64,000 bases of DNA from Albugo candida (Eukaryota; Oomycota; Peronosporomycetes; Albuginales; Albuginaceae): NCBI GenBank assembly GCA_905220665.1, contig CAJNAR010000148.1, positions 248,001 through 312,000 on the forward strand, written 5' to 3'. The number at the start of each line of letters is the position of its first letter. Position 1 is the stretch's first letter. Shown piece after piece: positions 12,034-22,778 of this stretch. The position numbers and the translations under genes were made by a program. The notes beneath the pieces are model-generated. The model was not told where the DNA came from, did no database searches, and worked only from the letters and a program-made list of their open reading frames with translations.

Positions 12034-14978
12034 ATGGTAGATGTACAAAAACCTGGAGATTTCGAGGACGATTTCGAGGACCTCGACGTGGACACTCTGT
12101 TGGAAGATCAAATCATTCCGTCCTCAGGAAATAAGCTCACTTCTATGTTCAATGCTCAAGTTGAGAGAAAGAAGAGTAGAACAAGAACGGTATGTATCCG
12201 CTCAGTCGAAGAGGAGAACTTACTACAATCGGTTAGAATACAGATAATACTTGGGGAGACAACATTGAAGAAGCGGGGTTGTCAATAGTCGCTGATTTAG
12301 ATCATGGCAGCCAAAGGAACTACCTCAGATCCACAGACAAGACAAGAAAAGCACAAAACGAAATTCCGGGCGATCAGATGGATTTAGATCAGCATCAAAT
12401 TTTGAGTAGAACATTTAAAGACACAAGCAATGAGGAGATACATTTGACAGACTCGGGACTGAAAGAAGAGAAATTTGCTGTGAAAGAAAACGACAGCAAA
12501 TCTTCGTTTGCCGGAACGGATCGTTTCGCATCGGTGGCTTCATTCTTTGACCAGGATGACATTCAAGACGCGAAAACGTCAGCGGCTATCAACGAACCTA
12601 TACTCAGAACCAGTCGCCAAGCAAGACGAGGATACACTTCCGCAATTGCGAAGACCTCAGATGACGAGATATTTAGCTCTATGAAACAGATAGATTTTGG
12701 GAATTCAAAAGGTAAACGATTTGACGACCCATTCAAGAGATCCTCACGGATTCGAGGCGATAGCGTAATCGCTGAAAAAAAAGATGATGAGCTTCATGCA
12801 CGCAGTTCCGGCAATGTACGTGATGATACTGAGCATACAAAAACGGAGGCATCTTCTCGATCTCTTCATGGAGCCCCGTCAGCCCTAGAAAGCTTGTTGT
12901 TTGATCTTCCTCCCAGTCCTGGTCAAAAGGAAAAGGAAAAAAATAGCACTGCCTCAGGTGATAAACGGCATATATCAGATGTTCTGCCGCTAAAACACCT
13001 TGACACAAATATACTCGTTGAGAGCACCAATCCTGCTCAAAAAGATGCAAAGTCTAGCACTAACGAGGTATTGAACAATGCTGAATCACATACATTTCTT
13101 GAAAGAAAAAGAACAATCTCCGGAATTGGAACAGATGGCTTAGAAATGCCCATGACGGAAGCTTTGAAAGAGCTTCAAGCCTCAATCCCTAATTCGCCAC
13201 CTCGCATTATTTTGGATCGTCCGGAAGCTCTAGATATCGAGCAGAATGTGCATACTGGTAAGCTAGAAAACTCGTTAGAAGCCTACAAGATCAAAACGAC
13301 AACAGATGGAGATTTTCGATGCGTTCTGGAAACCACTACAAATTCAAACATGGCATCTGCGAGTCACACACCTCTATCCTCGAAAGATTCACAGAGAAAT
13401 GAGAAGAACGAAATGAGTGATCCGAATCAGAACGATCTGCTTCCATCGAATCAGCAATTGATTCGAGAAAGTAGTACTATCAGCGGACTAAAGGAAGAGT
13501 TGGAGGCACTAAAGAAGTCGTTTCTGAATGCTGTGGCAGAAAAGGAAGAATACAAAAACAAGGTGGTGAAGCTAACGATGAAGAAAAACTCCATCAAAAT
13601 CGCAATAACATCTTCAAAGCAACAAATTGAAACTATGCAACAGGATTCAATAAAAATGAAATCAGTGATAGACTTACTGCATGATCAGAAGCAATCACTG
13701 GAACAAGATCTAAATGCAACAAAATGTCTACTAACTCAAGAAAAGCAAATGCATCATAGCACACAAAATCAATTGAAATACGCAGAGCAGCAACTGGATG
13801 CCAAATCCGTGAACTCGCTACAAGGACTAGAGAGAGTTGGAAAAGAAGTACAGCAAGCTTTGAGCAGCTTTCGAGCTAATTTTGAGCGCATTGAAAGCGA
13901 TACACAAACAAAACACCTTGTTGAAGATGAGGCCCGTCTTCGAATGATCACAACTCTGGATGCTTCTTCCCAGAACTATTCCAGAAAAATACAGACCGAA
14001 TGTACTCGACTCAGCACATTATCCAACAAATTGGAAGCACTAATCGGTCATTTTAGCTTGGAACATATGGAGAATAAAGAGAGGCTACGTCAGGAGCAAT
14101 CGCGTCTGGACCTGCTAACGGCACACTTCAAAGCGCAAAGCACAATTCTCAATGAAAAGTCTGATGCTAGTGTTCAAAAGCTCTCAGAGTTTCTTGCTGT
14201 CTCCTTGCATGATCATCGATCAGTCGAAGCTCGAGTCCATACACAACAGACCACAATTATGGAACAGGAACGAAAATTACAAGACGATCGTTCTGCATTT
14301 AATGCATTTCGTGAAGAGCTTCTCAGACAACACGAGCGAGAAAAAAATTTGCTGCAAATTGAAAAATCTTCTCTGGAGCAAGCCATTCTCCAGCATCGCC
14401 ACGAGCGACAGACTTTTGAAGAATTGATTGCTTCTCATGAGGCAGAATTTGACCATTTACAATTATGTCGAGAAAGAATCTCAGGAGAAAAAAATAGACT
14501 GGAAGAAAGCTCTGCAAAGATAGCGACTATGGCAACATCTTTGGAGCAATATTCGATTAATGTTATTGCCCGAGAAGAAGAACTGCTCACACAAAAACAA
14601 CACACTGAGAAATTGCGTGCTGAATATGAAGTCCGCTCACAGTCTTTAGACAACAAGGAAGATCAGTTGACTCAAAGGGAACGACGTTTACAAATACAAC
14701 AAAATAAAGTGCAAACGCTTCAGAAGCAATTACTTGTCGAGAGGAATCAATCCCGAAAGCTTTTCCGCAGGGAAACCTCACGACTTGCTCATGCTGATGA
14801 CAAAGAGAAAAACTGTAACATTTCGGCACTAATCGTGAACGAGCCCACTGCTGATAATCAACCACGAGGATTCAATGGTTTGATGGCAAAGAATGCATTC
14901 AAAGACACAATTCCTTCTTCTTTACGCAAAGCCATGGAGGAGAACTGGAAGAGGTCACGTTGGAAACAACACACATGA
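12034..14978 (+). CDS. Large coiled-coil protein resembling FBF1 (transition-fibre protein), 2 exons
   Basis: Exons 12034-12189 and 12237-14978 join over a 47-bp intron (GTATGT donor, GGTTAG acceptor), giving about 965 residues. The first ~420 are acidic/Ser-rich and probably disordered, with short motifs such as ASVASFFDQDD and ESLLFDLPPSP. From about 430 onward it is almost continuous coiled coil rich in Glu, Gln, Lys and Arg. The architecture (disordered N-terminal half, coiled-coil C-terminal half, a block ERISGEKNRLEESSAKI...REEEL) resembles Fas-binding factor 1, which in animals sits on basal-body transition fibres and gates cilium entry. Coiled coils match each other easily, so this is a suggestion. 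The start is the Met before VDVQKPGDFEDD; an upstream in-frame Met at 11938 also exists. Confidence 0.55.
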
Positions 14979-16503
14979 ATGACTTCATGCATACACTGAG
15001 TTTGACTATTGACCCCAAATTGAGTAATGTTGGTAGTCGATCTATGCGGAATACCTTATGGATGCTGACGGTGTCCTAGAAATGCTTTTTCATGTGATCG
15101 CCGACTGCTGAACTGCATAATCAGCGGCGCCGCCAACCGCATCGACAGCGGGGCTTTGCTTGGTTGCCAATCGCCATCACCACACTTACTGCCTTATATA
15201 CACCTGATTTATCCTCCTTACCACGAATGGATATCAGGTGATTCACTAAGCGCTCAGGCACCTCGATCTTGGAGGTTGGATTCATGCTAGATTCTTGAAT
15301 GCCAGTAGAAACTTGGACAGAGTATGAATGTATGTTCTTAGTTTTACTTGGAAATTTGCTGCAAACGTGGAATCTTTTCATTCAAATGGCCCAGTCGATG
15401 ACCATGAAGTCGAGATTTGTATAAGAGAAGAGCTGAAGCAGCTCGTGATTCGGGATATTGTGCTATACTCCTGCGAGTGTAGCAAGACTCAAGTTCAGGG
15501 GGTAAAAGCTGCTTAAATCATTGGGGAAATTTGTGTCTTGTCTGGAAAGCTCAAACAGAAGCGGCCTACACATTCGCATACAATATACGTAAAGATTTGA
15601 AGATGTCATGTATATCGGTGCTATTTTGTACGATTCGGTAGCCATTCTCTCGATCAAAGAGCTAAAATGCTGCTGATGAAGCTCACATTACCGGTTTTCA
15701 ATTTTGAAATCCAACTTGTCTTGCATGAGCTTCTTCCATTTTTCCAAACCGAGCATTCTCGATCAGGTGTGTCGAAGGCTTTCGCATAGCCAATTCGCCA
15801 CCTTCGCACCGATTTGTTATTGAAGTCCACTAATCAGCCTACTCGATGAGCCAGAAAACGACCAATTCGTGCTGCAATTTCCCAATCGCACGCACTTTGC
15901 TGGATCTGACGGATTTCAACCCTTTTTTTCTAGCTAAAGTCATCCAAATCATCACGGCCGCTCTGTATAAATAATTTTTGAATCTCTTAGCAGTTCGTGC
16001 GAGTGAATTGGTAGCCGTCTGAACCATAGTCTTTATGCTGTGTGAACGCATTCCCCGTCCAGATTGCACAAAGAAGTCGAGCTTTTTATGCTAGACTATT
16101 GCTATCTCGTGACGGGCCTTCCTAGGCATTAATGAATTTTTTCGACACTTACGCAGGAGCATGTGCCCGGTCTTCAGTTTCCTCCGCGAAACAATTGCTC
16201 CTTATCAACTGATTGAATGCGACAACAGGACGATCTTGGGTCCTCTTCACCTTCATCACTTATTTCTATCTAATGCGTCGGATACGTCTGAAAGCAAATA
16301 CTCTCATTTATCGTCCTTTCAACAAATACGTCGATCCTGTCTGATGAATTGAGGCGCATGACGACGCGGTACGCTTCAATGTTGTATTGGGCTATTTGGT
16401 AAATTAAGAGATTTACATTGGTCAAATATGGCTTTCTCTAACTGTACTGAAAGAAACCTGATTTAGTTTGTAATATTCATAGAACAAATACTTGCGATAA
16501 ATA
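14979..16503. other. Intergenic region, about 1.5 kb
   Basis: Several frames of 60-90 codons overlap on both strands. One at 15328-15516 (+) has a coding-like composition (VDDHEVEICIREELKQLV) and faces an antisense frame at 15121-15381, but neither could be extended across a plausible intron or tied to a family. No repeats, tRNA or other RNA gene were recognised. The last ~60 bases before 16504 are AT-rich and probably hold the DDX19 promoter. Confidence 0.4.
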
Positions 16504-18111
16504 ATGGCCGAGATTGCGGAGATTCCGGAAGCTGAACCTGAAAAAGTAGTGGAAGTAAGCGCTAAAGAAGAAGAGCAAAGCGTAGAAAAGCCTCCAATTT
16601 GTGCAACTGGTACATGGGCTGATGCGGAAGATGAGCATCCGGCGGAGGAATCAGCTCCAGATCTCGAATGTGCTGCTGTAGATGACATAGTACAAAGCAT
16701 GGAGCAAATTTTGGCACTTGGACAAGGCTTAGACGACCAAGATTACAAAGCGGAGCTCAATGTCTTACAAAACGATCCAGAATCAAATTTGTATTCCGCT
16801 GTTACGTTTGAAGAGCTCAATCTGTAATGTCAAACTATTAATCGAGGAACTGATGTCTCACTTTTCGTGTGTATGCTATCTGGTACGATGTTGCTTTTTG
16901 AAGACCTGAGATGCTTTTAAAAGGAGTGTATGGCATGAAATTTACCAAACCCTCAAAAATTCAGTCCGTCGCGTTACCTCTCATTCTTAGCGAGTACGAT
17001 GTATATGTCACAATCCATGAATGTACATCACAATCTCTTCACATATTGTAGTCCACCAGAAAATCTCATAGGTCAAGCACAAAGTGGAAGTGGAAAGACT
17101 GCAACATTCGCATTGGGTATGCTATATCGTGTGGATCCAGACATCCATTCACCCCAGGCGCTCTGTATCGGTCCGACACGAGAGCTTGTTCGACAAATTA
17201 ATGCTGTTGTCAAAGCAATGGGTCAATTCAGTAATGTGGAAACATTCCTTGCTGTTCCAGGTGTCGAAGTAGAACGTGGAAGTCGTATCAAGGCGCCTAT
17301 AGTTATTGGTACACCGGGTCGAGTGGAGAATCTGATCAAGCGCAAGTTTTTAGACACCCAAAATCTCAAAATCCTAGTACTTGATGAAGCGGATGTCATG
17401 GTCGCAGAAGATGGACAACGAGAGCGCTCGGTGGCCATCAAGAAGATGATCAAAAATCGAAATTGTCAGTTTCTATTGTTTTCGGCAACATATGCCGATG
17501 ATGTGCGAGAATTCGCTATGAAAATGGTCCCAAAGCACAACATCATTACAGTGAAGAAAGAAAAACTGACTTTGGACGGAATCAAGCAATTTTGGATCGA
17601 TTGTGCTTCTAGAGAGACGAAATACAAAGTTGTCTCAGATCTGTTTGCAATCACAACCATTGGCAAGTGCGTGATTTTTGTTCAATCACGGGAGAACGCA
17701 AAGGAGTTGAAACAACGGATGCGAGATGAAGGACACTCGGTTGGTATTTTGCACGGGGCGGATATGGCCAAGGAAGTACGCGATCAAATGATTGATGAGT
17801 TTCGTTTGGGAACCACAAATGTTCTTATCACAACCAATGTATTGGCTCGCGGGATAGACATAGCGGGGGTATCGCTTGTTGTGAATTTTGACATTCCACT
17901 TACGAGAGATCGCAAACCAGATCCTGAGACTTATTTGCATCGTATTGGACGCACAGGACGTTTTGGTCGGAAAGGCTGCGCTATCAATCTTGTTCATGAT
18001 GAACAGAGCAAACTCGCTTTGGCTAGCATCGAAGCGCATTACGGCCGACCCATTGCACAAGCTCCCGCAGATGACATAGAGGAGCTCGAGAAGTTGCTCT
18101 CATGGACGTAA
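16504..18111 (+). CDS. DDX19: DEAD-box mRNA export helicase DDX19/DBP5, 3 exons
   Basis: DBP5/DDX19 remodels mRNPs at the cytoplasmic face of the nuclear pore, in other species with Gle1 and IP6. Exons 16504-16823, 16904-16993 and 17052-18111 join across introns of 80 and 58 bp to give 489 residues, close to human DDX19 (479). The joined region reads FEELNLPEMLLKGVYG then KPSKIQSVALPLIL, the Q-motif region typical of this subfamily. Helicase motifs in order are AQSGSGKT (I), PTRELVRQ (Ia), GTPGRV (Ib), DEAD at 17383-17394 (II), SAT (III), TNVLARGID (V) and HRIGRTGRFGR (VI). The N-terminal ~100 residues are acidic, as in DBP5, and contain a TGTWAD motif. All catalytic motifs are intact. Confidence 0.95.
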
Positions 18112-18837
18112 GTGCGTGCTTTACGTAGAAAGTATGAACTTTGCGGAATAAATAGTGCGGAAGATAAATAACCGGTATTTACCGTCTTTGATCTCGAAGT
18201 ACTGGGTAGGAAGCTCTGTCTATGATAGCCGAGAAGCGCACCGGAGATGAAGGCATGTGAAAAGAGTGGTGGTATTGGGCTTAATTGGATACTGGTAATG
18301 TAGTGTCATGTAATGAAGGATTGGCCGCTTGGATCAGCTGATAAGCTAATGATATTTTCTTCACATTCAAAAAAGCAACTGAGAAACACCTGGAGAAAAA
18401 TCATATGTGAAAATATCCGAATGAAACTCTCGGTACAAAGTAGCAATCATCGTTGTGCGCAAAATAGCAATTTATTGCCAACTCGCATTACTGACACGCA
18501 AATTTCCTCGTAAGATCTGATTTTCGACATCTTCTGATTTCATTATTTCATTGTACGACTTCATTCGGTCAGTACTGGTGACACGATTTCTGGAGTTGGA
18601 GAATTCTATTACTGATCTGAAATAGAGCTACTTCTCCCTGTTAAGACCCACTTGTGTATATAGCTGCTGGAAGCCATAAGATGGTCCAAAGCGCAATTAC
18701 AGAAAGGTTGCCGGAACATCCAGATCAAGTTGAGTAATTATTCGACACAACCAAGCTGAGCCCTGTATAAACCATCCTGTGCTTGTGAAAGCTTTTTGTG
18801 TGACTGCCATTGTCAAATTCCAAGACCTCTCAGCGTG
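18112..18837. other. Intergenic region between convergent genes
   Basis: These 726 bases separate the 3' ends of DDX19 (+) and the PDZ coiled-coil gene (-). A 66-codon frame at 18313-18513 has no recognisable features. No repeats or RNA genes were seen. Confidence 0.5.
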
Positions 18838-21702
18838 TTAAATTGACGTCCGGTCTTTCATGCTGCCCGTATCGTCCGAATCAAACTTATTACCAGAATG
18901 AGCAGCCAATTTTGCAGCCAATGCGCCGTTGATCTCTCTTAGTACTTCCATTTGCTCCCGTTGTGTATGCAGCGCGTCCGTCAGCTCGTTCACAACTCGT
19001 TGAAGAGACTGATTCTGCTCCAGAAGTGAGTTTTTCCGCTTCTTCTTGGACTTCATCGAAGATGTACCCTTTGCGCCCAAAAATAGAGTCTCCAGTCCAA
19101 ACACGCCGCTTGGTTTATCATGATCACTGGAATCAATGGAAACATTCGACACAATGGAGCGGGATGATAAAGTCTCTGGGTGCACTCTGACCCTCTGACC
19201 GTTATGCGTTTCTGGTTCTTCAAATTGGTCCAATTTGGACAATTTGATTCTCGATTTGTTCGCTGTATCCTCGTCCTGAAGACACTTCTCTTCCAGGCTC
19301 TTTTGCGTCTTTTCATAAAGCCTTCGCAGTCGATCAAGTTCCTGACTCTGTGACTTGCATTTAGATACCAGCCTATTTTTATCTGTCTGGAGCTCAATGA
19401 CGGACGATTCTAAGGCTTCAATTCGATTCCGCTTTGTTTGTATCGTTCGTTGAGACTCGTACAGCTCATTTTTCCATTTTTCTTCGCTTGCAAATGTATA
19501 CAGTGAGTTTGAGTCATTAAATGTATGGAGTTTTTGTATGTCTGATTGGAGACGAGAAACCTTTTCTTCCAAGTGGAAAGTTTTGATCTTCAATTCGGAT
19601 GCATTCTCGCCAAGGACTTTATTCTGATGAGTCACATGGTCCAGCTTGGTCTCCAGTTGATAAATTCGTAATTGTCGACCTTCAATGCGTTGGTCCTTCA
19701 CGTCGAGTAATGCTTTGCATGTATCGCTCTCGTCCTCAGTGATTTTGAGTTTGATCGATAATGACATGAGCTTTCCCTGCAGAATTTCATTCTCACGTTT
19801 CAGCGAGTACGTGTGATCCTGTTCGTAGCTCGTTTTGGACGCAGAAGAACTCCGAATTGAGTCTTTTGAGCAAGAAAGGCTCTGAGTGTTCTCGGAAACC
19901 GATGTGCAATTCTCAGGCTGGGGGTCTGTGAGCCCAAATATTTTGGCAAGGTTAAGATCCTCTCCATCGCTGGAATTCATTTCATCAATTCGTTCCCGCA
20001 CATGCTCAATTTGACGAGAAGAGTCATCGCCATCACTTGAGAGAGATTCTTCTGTGGAATGAGCACTGGATGCCGGGTCCATGTACAGACTCCACTCGTC
20101 ATGTCGTGCTTTTTCTTCTTCTTCCAGAGTCAATTTTTTTTGCCGAATCCTCCGGATCAAAGCTGTAATAATATCGCGATGTTCGGGATTTGGAGCCACA
20201 AGAAAGAAACAAGACACGGACTCGAGAGACTTGAGATTTGGTCGCGACATATCACAAACATCACCATTTTTATTCCCGAGGAAAGTTCCCAGTTCCTTGA
20301 CCTTCAAAATAAATCGCACCGAATCCACTGGGTCCAGAAGCACCTGAAGATGGCAATGATACGAACAGCTCGCAACCAAGCCTGCGTCATTGTTTTGATC
20401 TGATATTTTCAGTAGTTGAACACCTTGCTCCTTATCGATTTTGATCTGAAAATGGTCGGAATCACAGCTTGCAAGTGTAGCAGAGAAGGAGCCAGCATCA
20501 GCGTCGAACAAATCCTGGACGATATTTTCGATATACGGGCTCATTTCAAAGCGATACGACGCCTCAATGATCCTTACAAGCTCTGGATACTGTCTGGAAG
20601 TTACACGACACGCAATAAGACACCCAACATCATCAAGAGTCGAATTGTACGCTACGTCGTGAACACCTTTGATCACACTGAGCTCTTTTGTTTCGGTTTT
20701 CCGATACCATTTCAAATGAAATACCTCAGTGAGATCGCTTTTTTTCCAGTATTTCATGCTTTCGGGTTGATCCTTTATCCGATCCCAAGCGACAGAAACA
20801 AATAACGGCGTTGTGTGATACAATTTTGGCTCCAGACACAAATCGCCGGGATTCTCAATGAGATCAGTTGACACCTTTTGGTGCATCTCAATATGAGCCA
20901 GTATGACCGTAAGACTCTCACGGTCCTTTTCAGAGCTCAAGTTGGGTCGTCCCATCCGCTTGAGGAATGTCTTGACATTATTTGTTTGGAACTTTTTCTT
21001 CAAATTCTGTCGCCGAGTCTTTTTATCTAGACGCGATGCTGATCTAGAAGGATCTGAGAGGCAAGTAGTCGATCCGCTCACAACATTCCGTAGTCCGTCC
21101 ATTACTACATCGTTCTTCGTACTCCAATCTATCATTTGACCGAAATTCACACCCCAAGATTTATGAGAATCCTCCTGTTTTATACTGGTAGAGCGCTCGG
21201 AATTCCCGGACACTAGTATCGTTACTTTTCTGTGAAATGTAACTACGAGCGGGAATGTCGCTGCTCGAATAAGCTCAATAATCTCAGTGAAGGGCATCGC
21301 GGTCAGTATACACTCGTTCAAAGCGTAAATCTCGTCATCAATAGAAATCTCTCCGCATGCTTGTGCTTTTGAAAGGCTTCCGTCAGGCATCTTTCTAAAC
21401 GACTTGACGTAGGCTCCTGTTCCATCGTGTCTCGAGTATAAGTCCATGTAGAGGGGTCCAGACTCCGAGAATTGGACGCGAATGACTCTGTAATCGGATT
21501 CTTTGTCGATTCTGTCCACCGAATTCTTACTTTTCAGTTGTTTTTCACATTCCTCTTCCTCCTGAATGTCCAATGATCTTTGCATAATTTCTTCATTGGA
21601 AGCTTCGGAATCAGAAGCCATCGTATTGGTATCTGTTATAGCATTTGATTCCGCGTCCATAAGTTCAGATTGCTTATTAACAGTGTTAGTGTGATACTTC
21701 AC
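18838..21702 (-). CDS. PDZ + A9-like domain coiled-coil protein
   Basis: A single exon of 954 residues. Residues ~70-165 form a PDZ-like domain (VIRVQFSESGPLYMDLY...SKAQACGEISIDDEIYALNE...FPLVVTFHR), with a GPLYMDL carboxylate-loop region instead of the classical GLGF. Residues ~300-385 include FHLKWYR...I.GVHDVAYNSTLDDVGCLIACRVTS, which resembles the A9/AIR9 beta-sandwich repeat (W-x-R ... Y-x-x-T-x-D-D-V-G) found in plant AIR9 and many protist cytoskeletal proteins. A beta-rich region follows to ~560, then Ser/Asp-rich linker, then coiled coil from ~640 to 800 and again at ~890-935. A scaffold or cytoskeletal role is inferred from the domains. A later Met (residue 15, MDAESNAITD) is an equally good start. 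Confidence 0.75.
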   Translation of the reverse strand: MKYHTNTVNKQSELMDAESNAITDTNTMASDSEASNEEIMQRSLDIQEEEECEKQLKSKNSVDRIDKESDYRVIRVQFSESGPLYMDLYSRHDGTGAYVKSFRKMPDGSLSKAQACGEISIDDEIYALNECILTAMPFTEIIELIRAATFPLVVTFHRKVTILVSGNSERSTSIKQEDSHKSWGVNFGQMIDWSTKNDVVMDGLRNVVSGSTTCLSDPSRSASRLDKKTRRQNLKKKFQTNNVKTFLKRMGRPNLSSEKDRESLTVILAHIEMHQKVSTDLIENPGDLCLEPKLYHTTPLFVSVAWDRIKDQPESMKYWKKSDLTEVFHLKWYRKTETKELSVIKGVHDVAYNSTLDDVGCLIACRVTSRQYPELVRIIEASYRFEMSPYIENIVQDLFDADAGSFSATLASCDSDHFQIKIDKEQGVQLLKISDQNNDAGLVASCSYHCHLQVLLDPVDSVRFILKVKELGTFLGNKNGDVCDMSRPNLKSLESVSCFFLVAPNPEHRDIITALIRRIRQKKLTLEEEEKARHDEWSLYMDPASSAHSTEESLSSDGDDSSRQIEHVRERIDEMNSSDGEDLNLAKIFGLTDPQPENCTSVSENTQSLSCSKDSIRSSSASKTSYEQDHTYSLKRENEILQGKLMSLSIKLKITEDESDTCKALLDVKDQRIEGRQLRIYQLETKLDHVTHQNKVLGENASELKIKTFHLEEKVSRLQSDIQKLHTFNDSNSLYTFASEEKWKNELYESQRTIQTKRNRIEALESSVIELQTDKNRLVSKCKSQSQELDRLRRLYEKTQKSLEEKCLQDEDTANKSRIKLSKLDQFEEPETHNGQRVRVHPETLSSRSIVSNVSIDSSDHDKPSGVFGLETLFLGAKGTSSMKSKKKRKNSLLEQNQSLQRVVNELTDALHTQREQMEVLREINGALAAKLAAHSGNKFDSDDTGSMKDRTSI

Positions 21703-22218
21703 ACCGATTGTAGCTCAAAGAGCGAGAATCTCGACTTTTATTGTGTCGCGATTCCGTTACGGAGAATCAGATGAATACATAGAAATACAACCAATCACAA
21801 GGGCGAAACGCATTCATCGAGCCAATGGGATCGGAGCCCTCTGTGCGGCTTTTCGCCGATTGCTCCATCGATTATTTGACCGATCGTATCCTCATGCAAC
21901 AGATTGAATTGATAACAGCGGTAAATAGTTGCCTCTGCTAGTTGGAAGTTTAGAGAGCGTAGAAGCCATCTCATGCCTGCGTATGAACGGAGATGCAATG
22001 AAAAGTGCAACTGGTGAGTGCGGCCGACTTGTAGCAGCTTTACTTTCTCTGATTCGGGCATTTTACGAGTGTATTTATTGTCAGTCAAATAATCCTTACA
22101 CGCTATAAAGACTGCGATATCGGGTAGTTCTATCTATTAGTCGATTATTCGGCGGACAGCATAGTGCATATTGATGTGATTATTTATTCGCACCAATTGA
22201 TTCGCTTTCAGGGCAACT

Positions 22219-22778
22219 ATGCCAAGTATTGTGCTTTGTTCCAAGAGTCCAAGAAGCCGACAAAGGTATCGATAATTATCACACAATACATCAAATGAGC
22301 CTTTCTTATGCTCTATTTGCATACCTCTACCTGTGCTATCTATCTATATCTGACATTTATGACTGATCCATTTACAGAAAGTCGTACTATTCATTCTTAG
22401 TATCCCTTCAAGGATGCACGTACTTTGCATGCTATAAGATCAATGAGCAGTACCTGGATACCGACAAGTATCATGTGATTGACTCGTCTGGCAAATCTCA
22501 AAGGTTACATGCCTCGATCGCAAACGATTCTGTAATTAAATTTGTACTCATGCAGCAGGTAAATGTCTCGTCTACCGGAATGACTCCGACTTTCCTTCTT
22601 TTTTTCTGCTTTTCTGCAAATTCTTCCATGAAATTATCAAAATTCATGCAAGTGTTCAGATACGAAAAAGTTTGATTTTTCATTGCACTTTGAAGGTTTC
22701 TTGGAAAGCTTTCTATTGAAACAAAAGACAACAGAGGTATGGTACAAGTCTTTAGCACTCGTTCGAATGCACGATTAG
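22219..22778 (+). CDS. Possible small gene of unknown function, 3 exons
   Basis: Exons 22219-22265, 22378-22558 and 22653-22778 join in consistent phase (donors GTATCG and GTAAAT, acceptors TTACAG and GCAAG), giving 117 residues: MPSIVLCSK..., a middle exon with KINEQYLDTDKYHVID, and an end WYKSLALVRMHD. Composition is protein-like but no family was recognised. Cautions: the introns (112 and 94 bp) are longer than is usual here, and the last 40 bases overlap the start of the START-FYVE gene in another frame. A 96-codon antisense frame (22498-22788, minus) also looks protein-like, so the strand is not certain. Confidence 0.35.

Noticed and set aside
15121..15516. Overlapping sense and antisense frames of 62-86 codons
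   Set aside because: Neither extends by splicing or shows family motifs; composition alone is not enough to call a gene.
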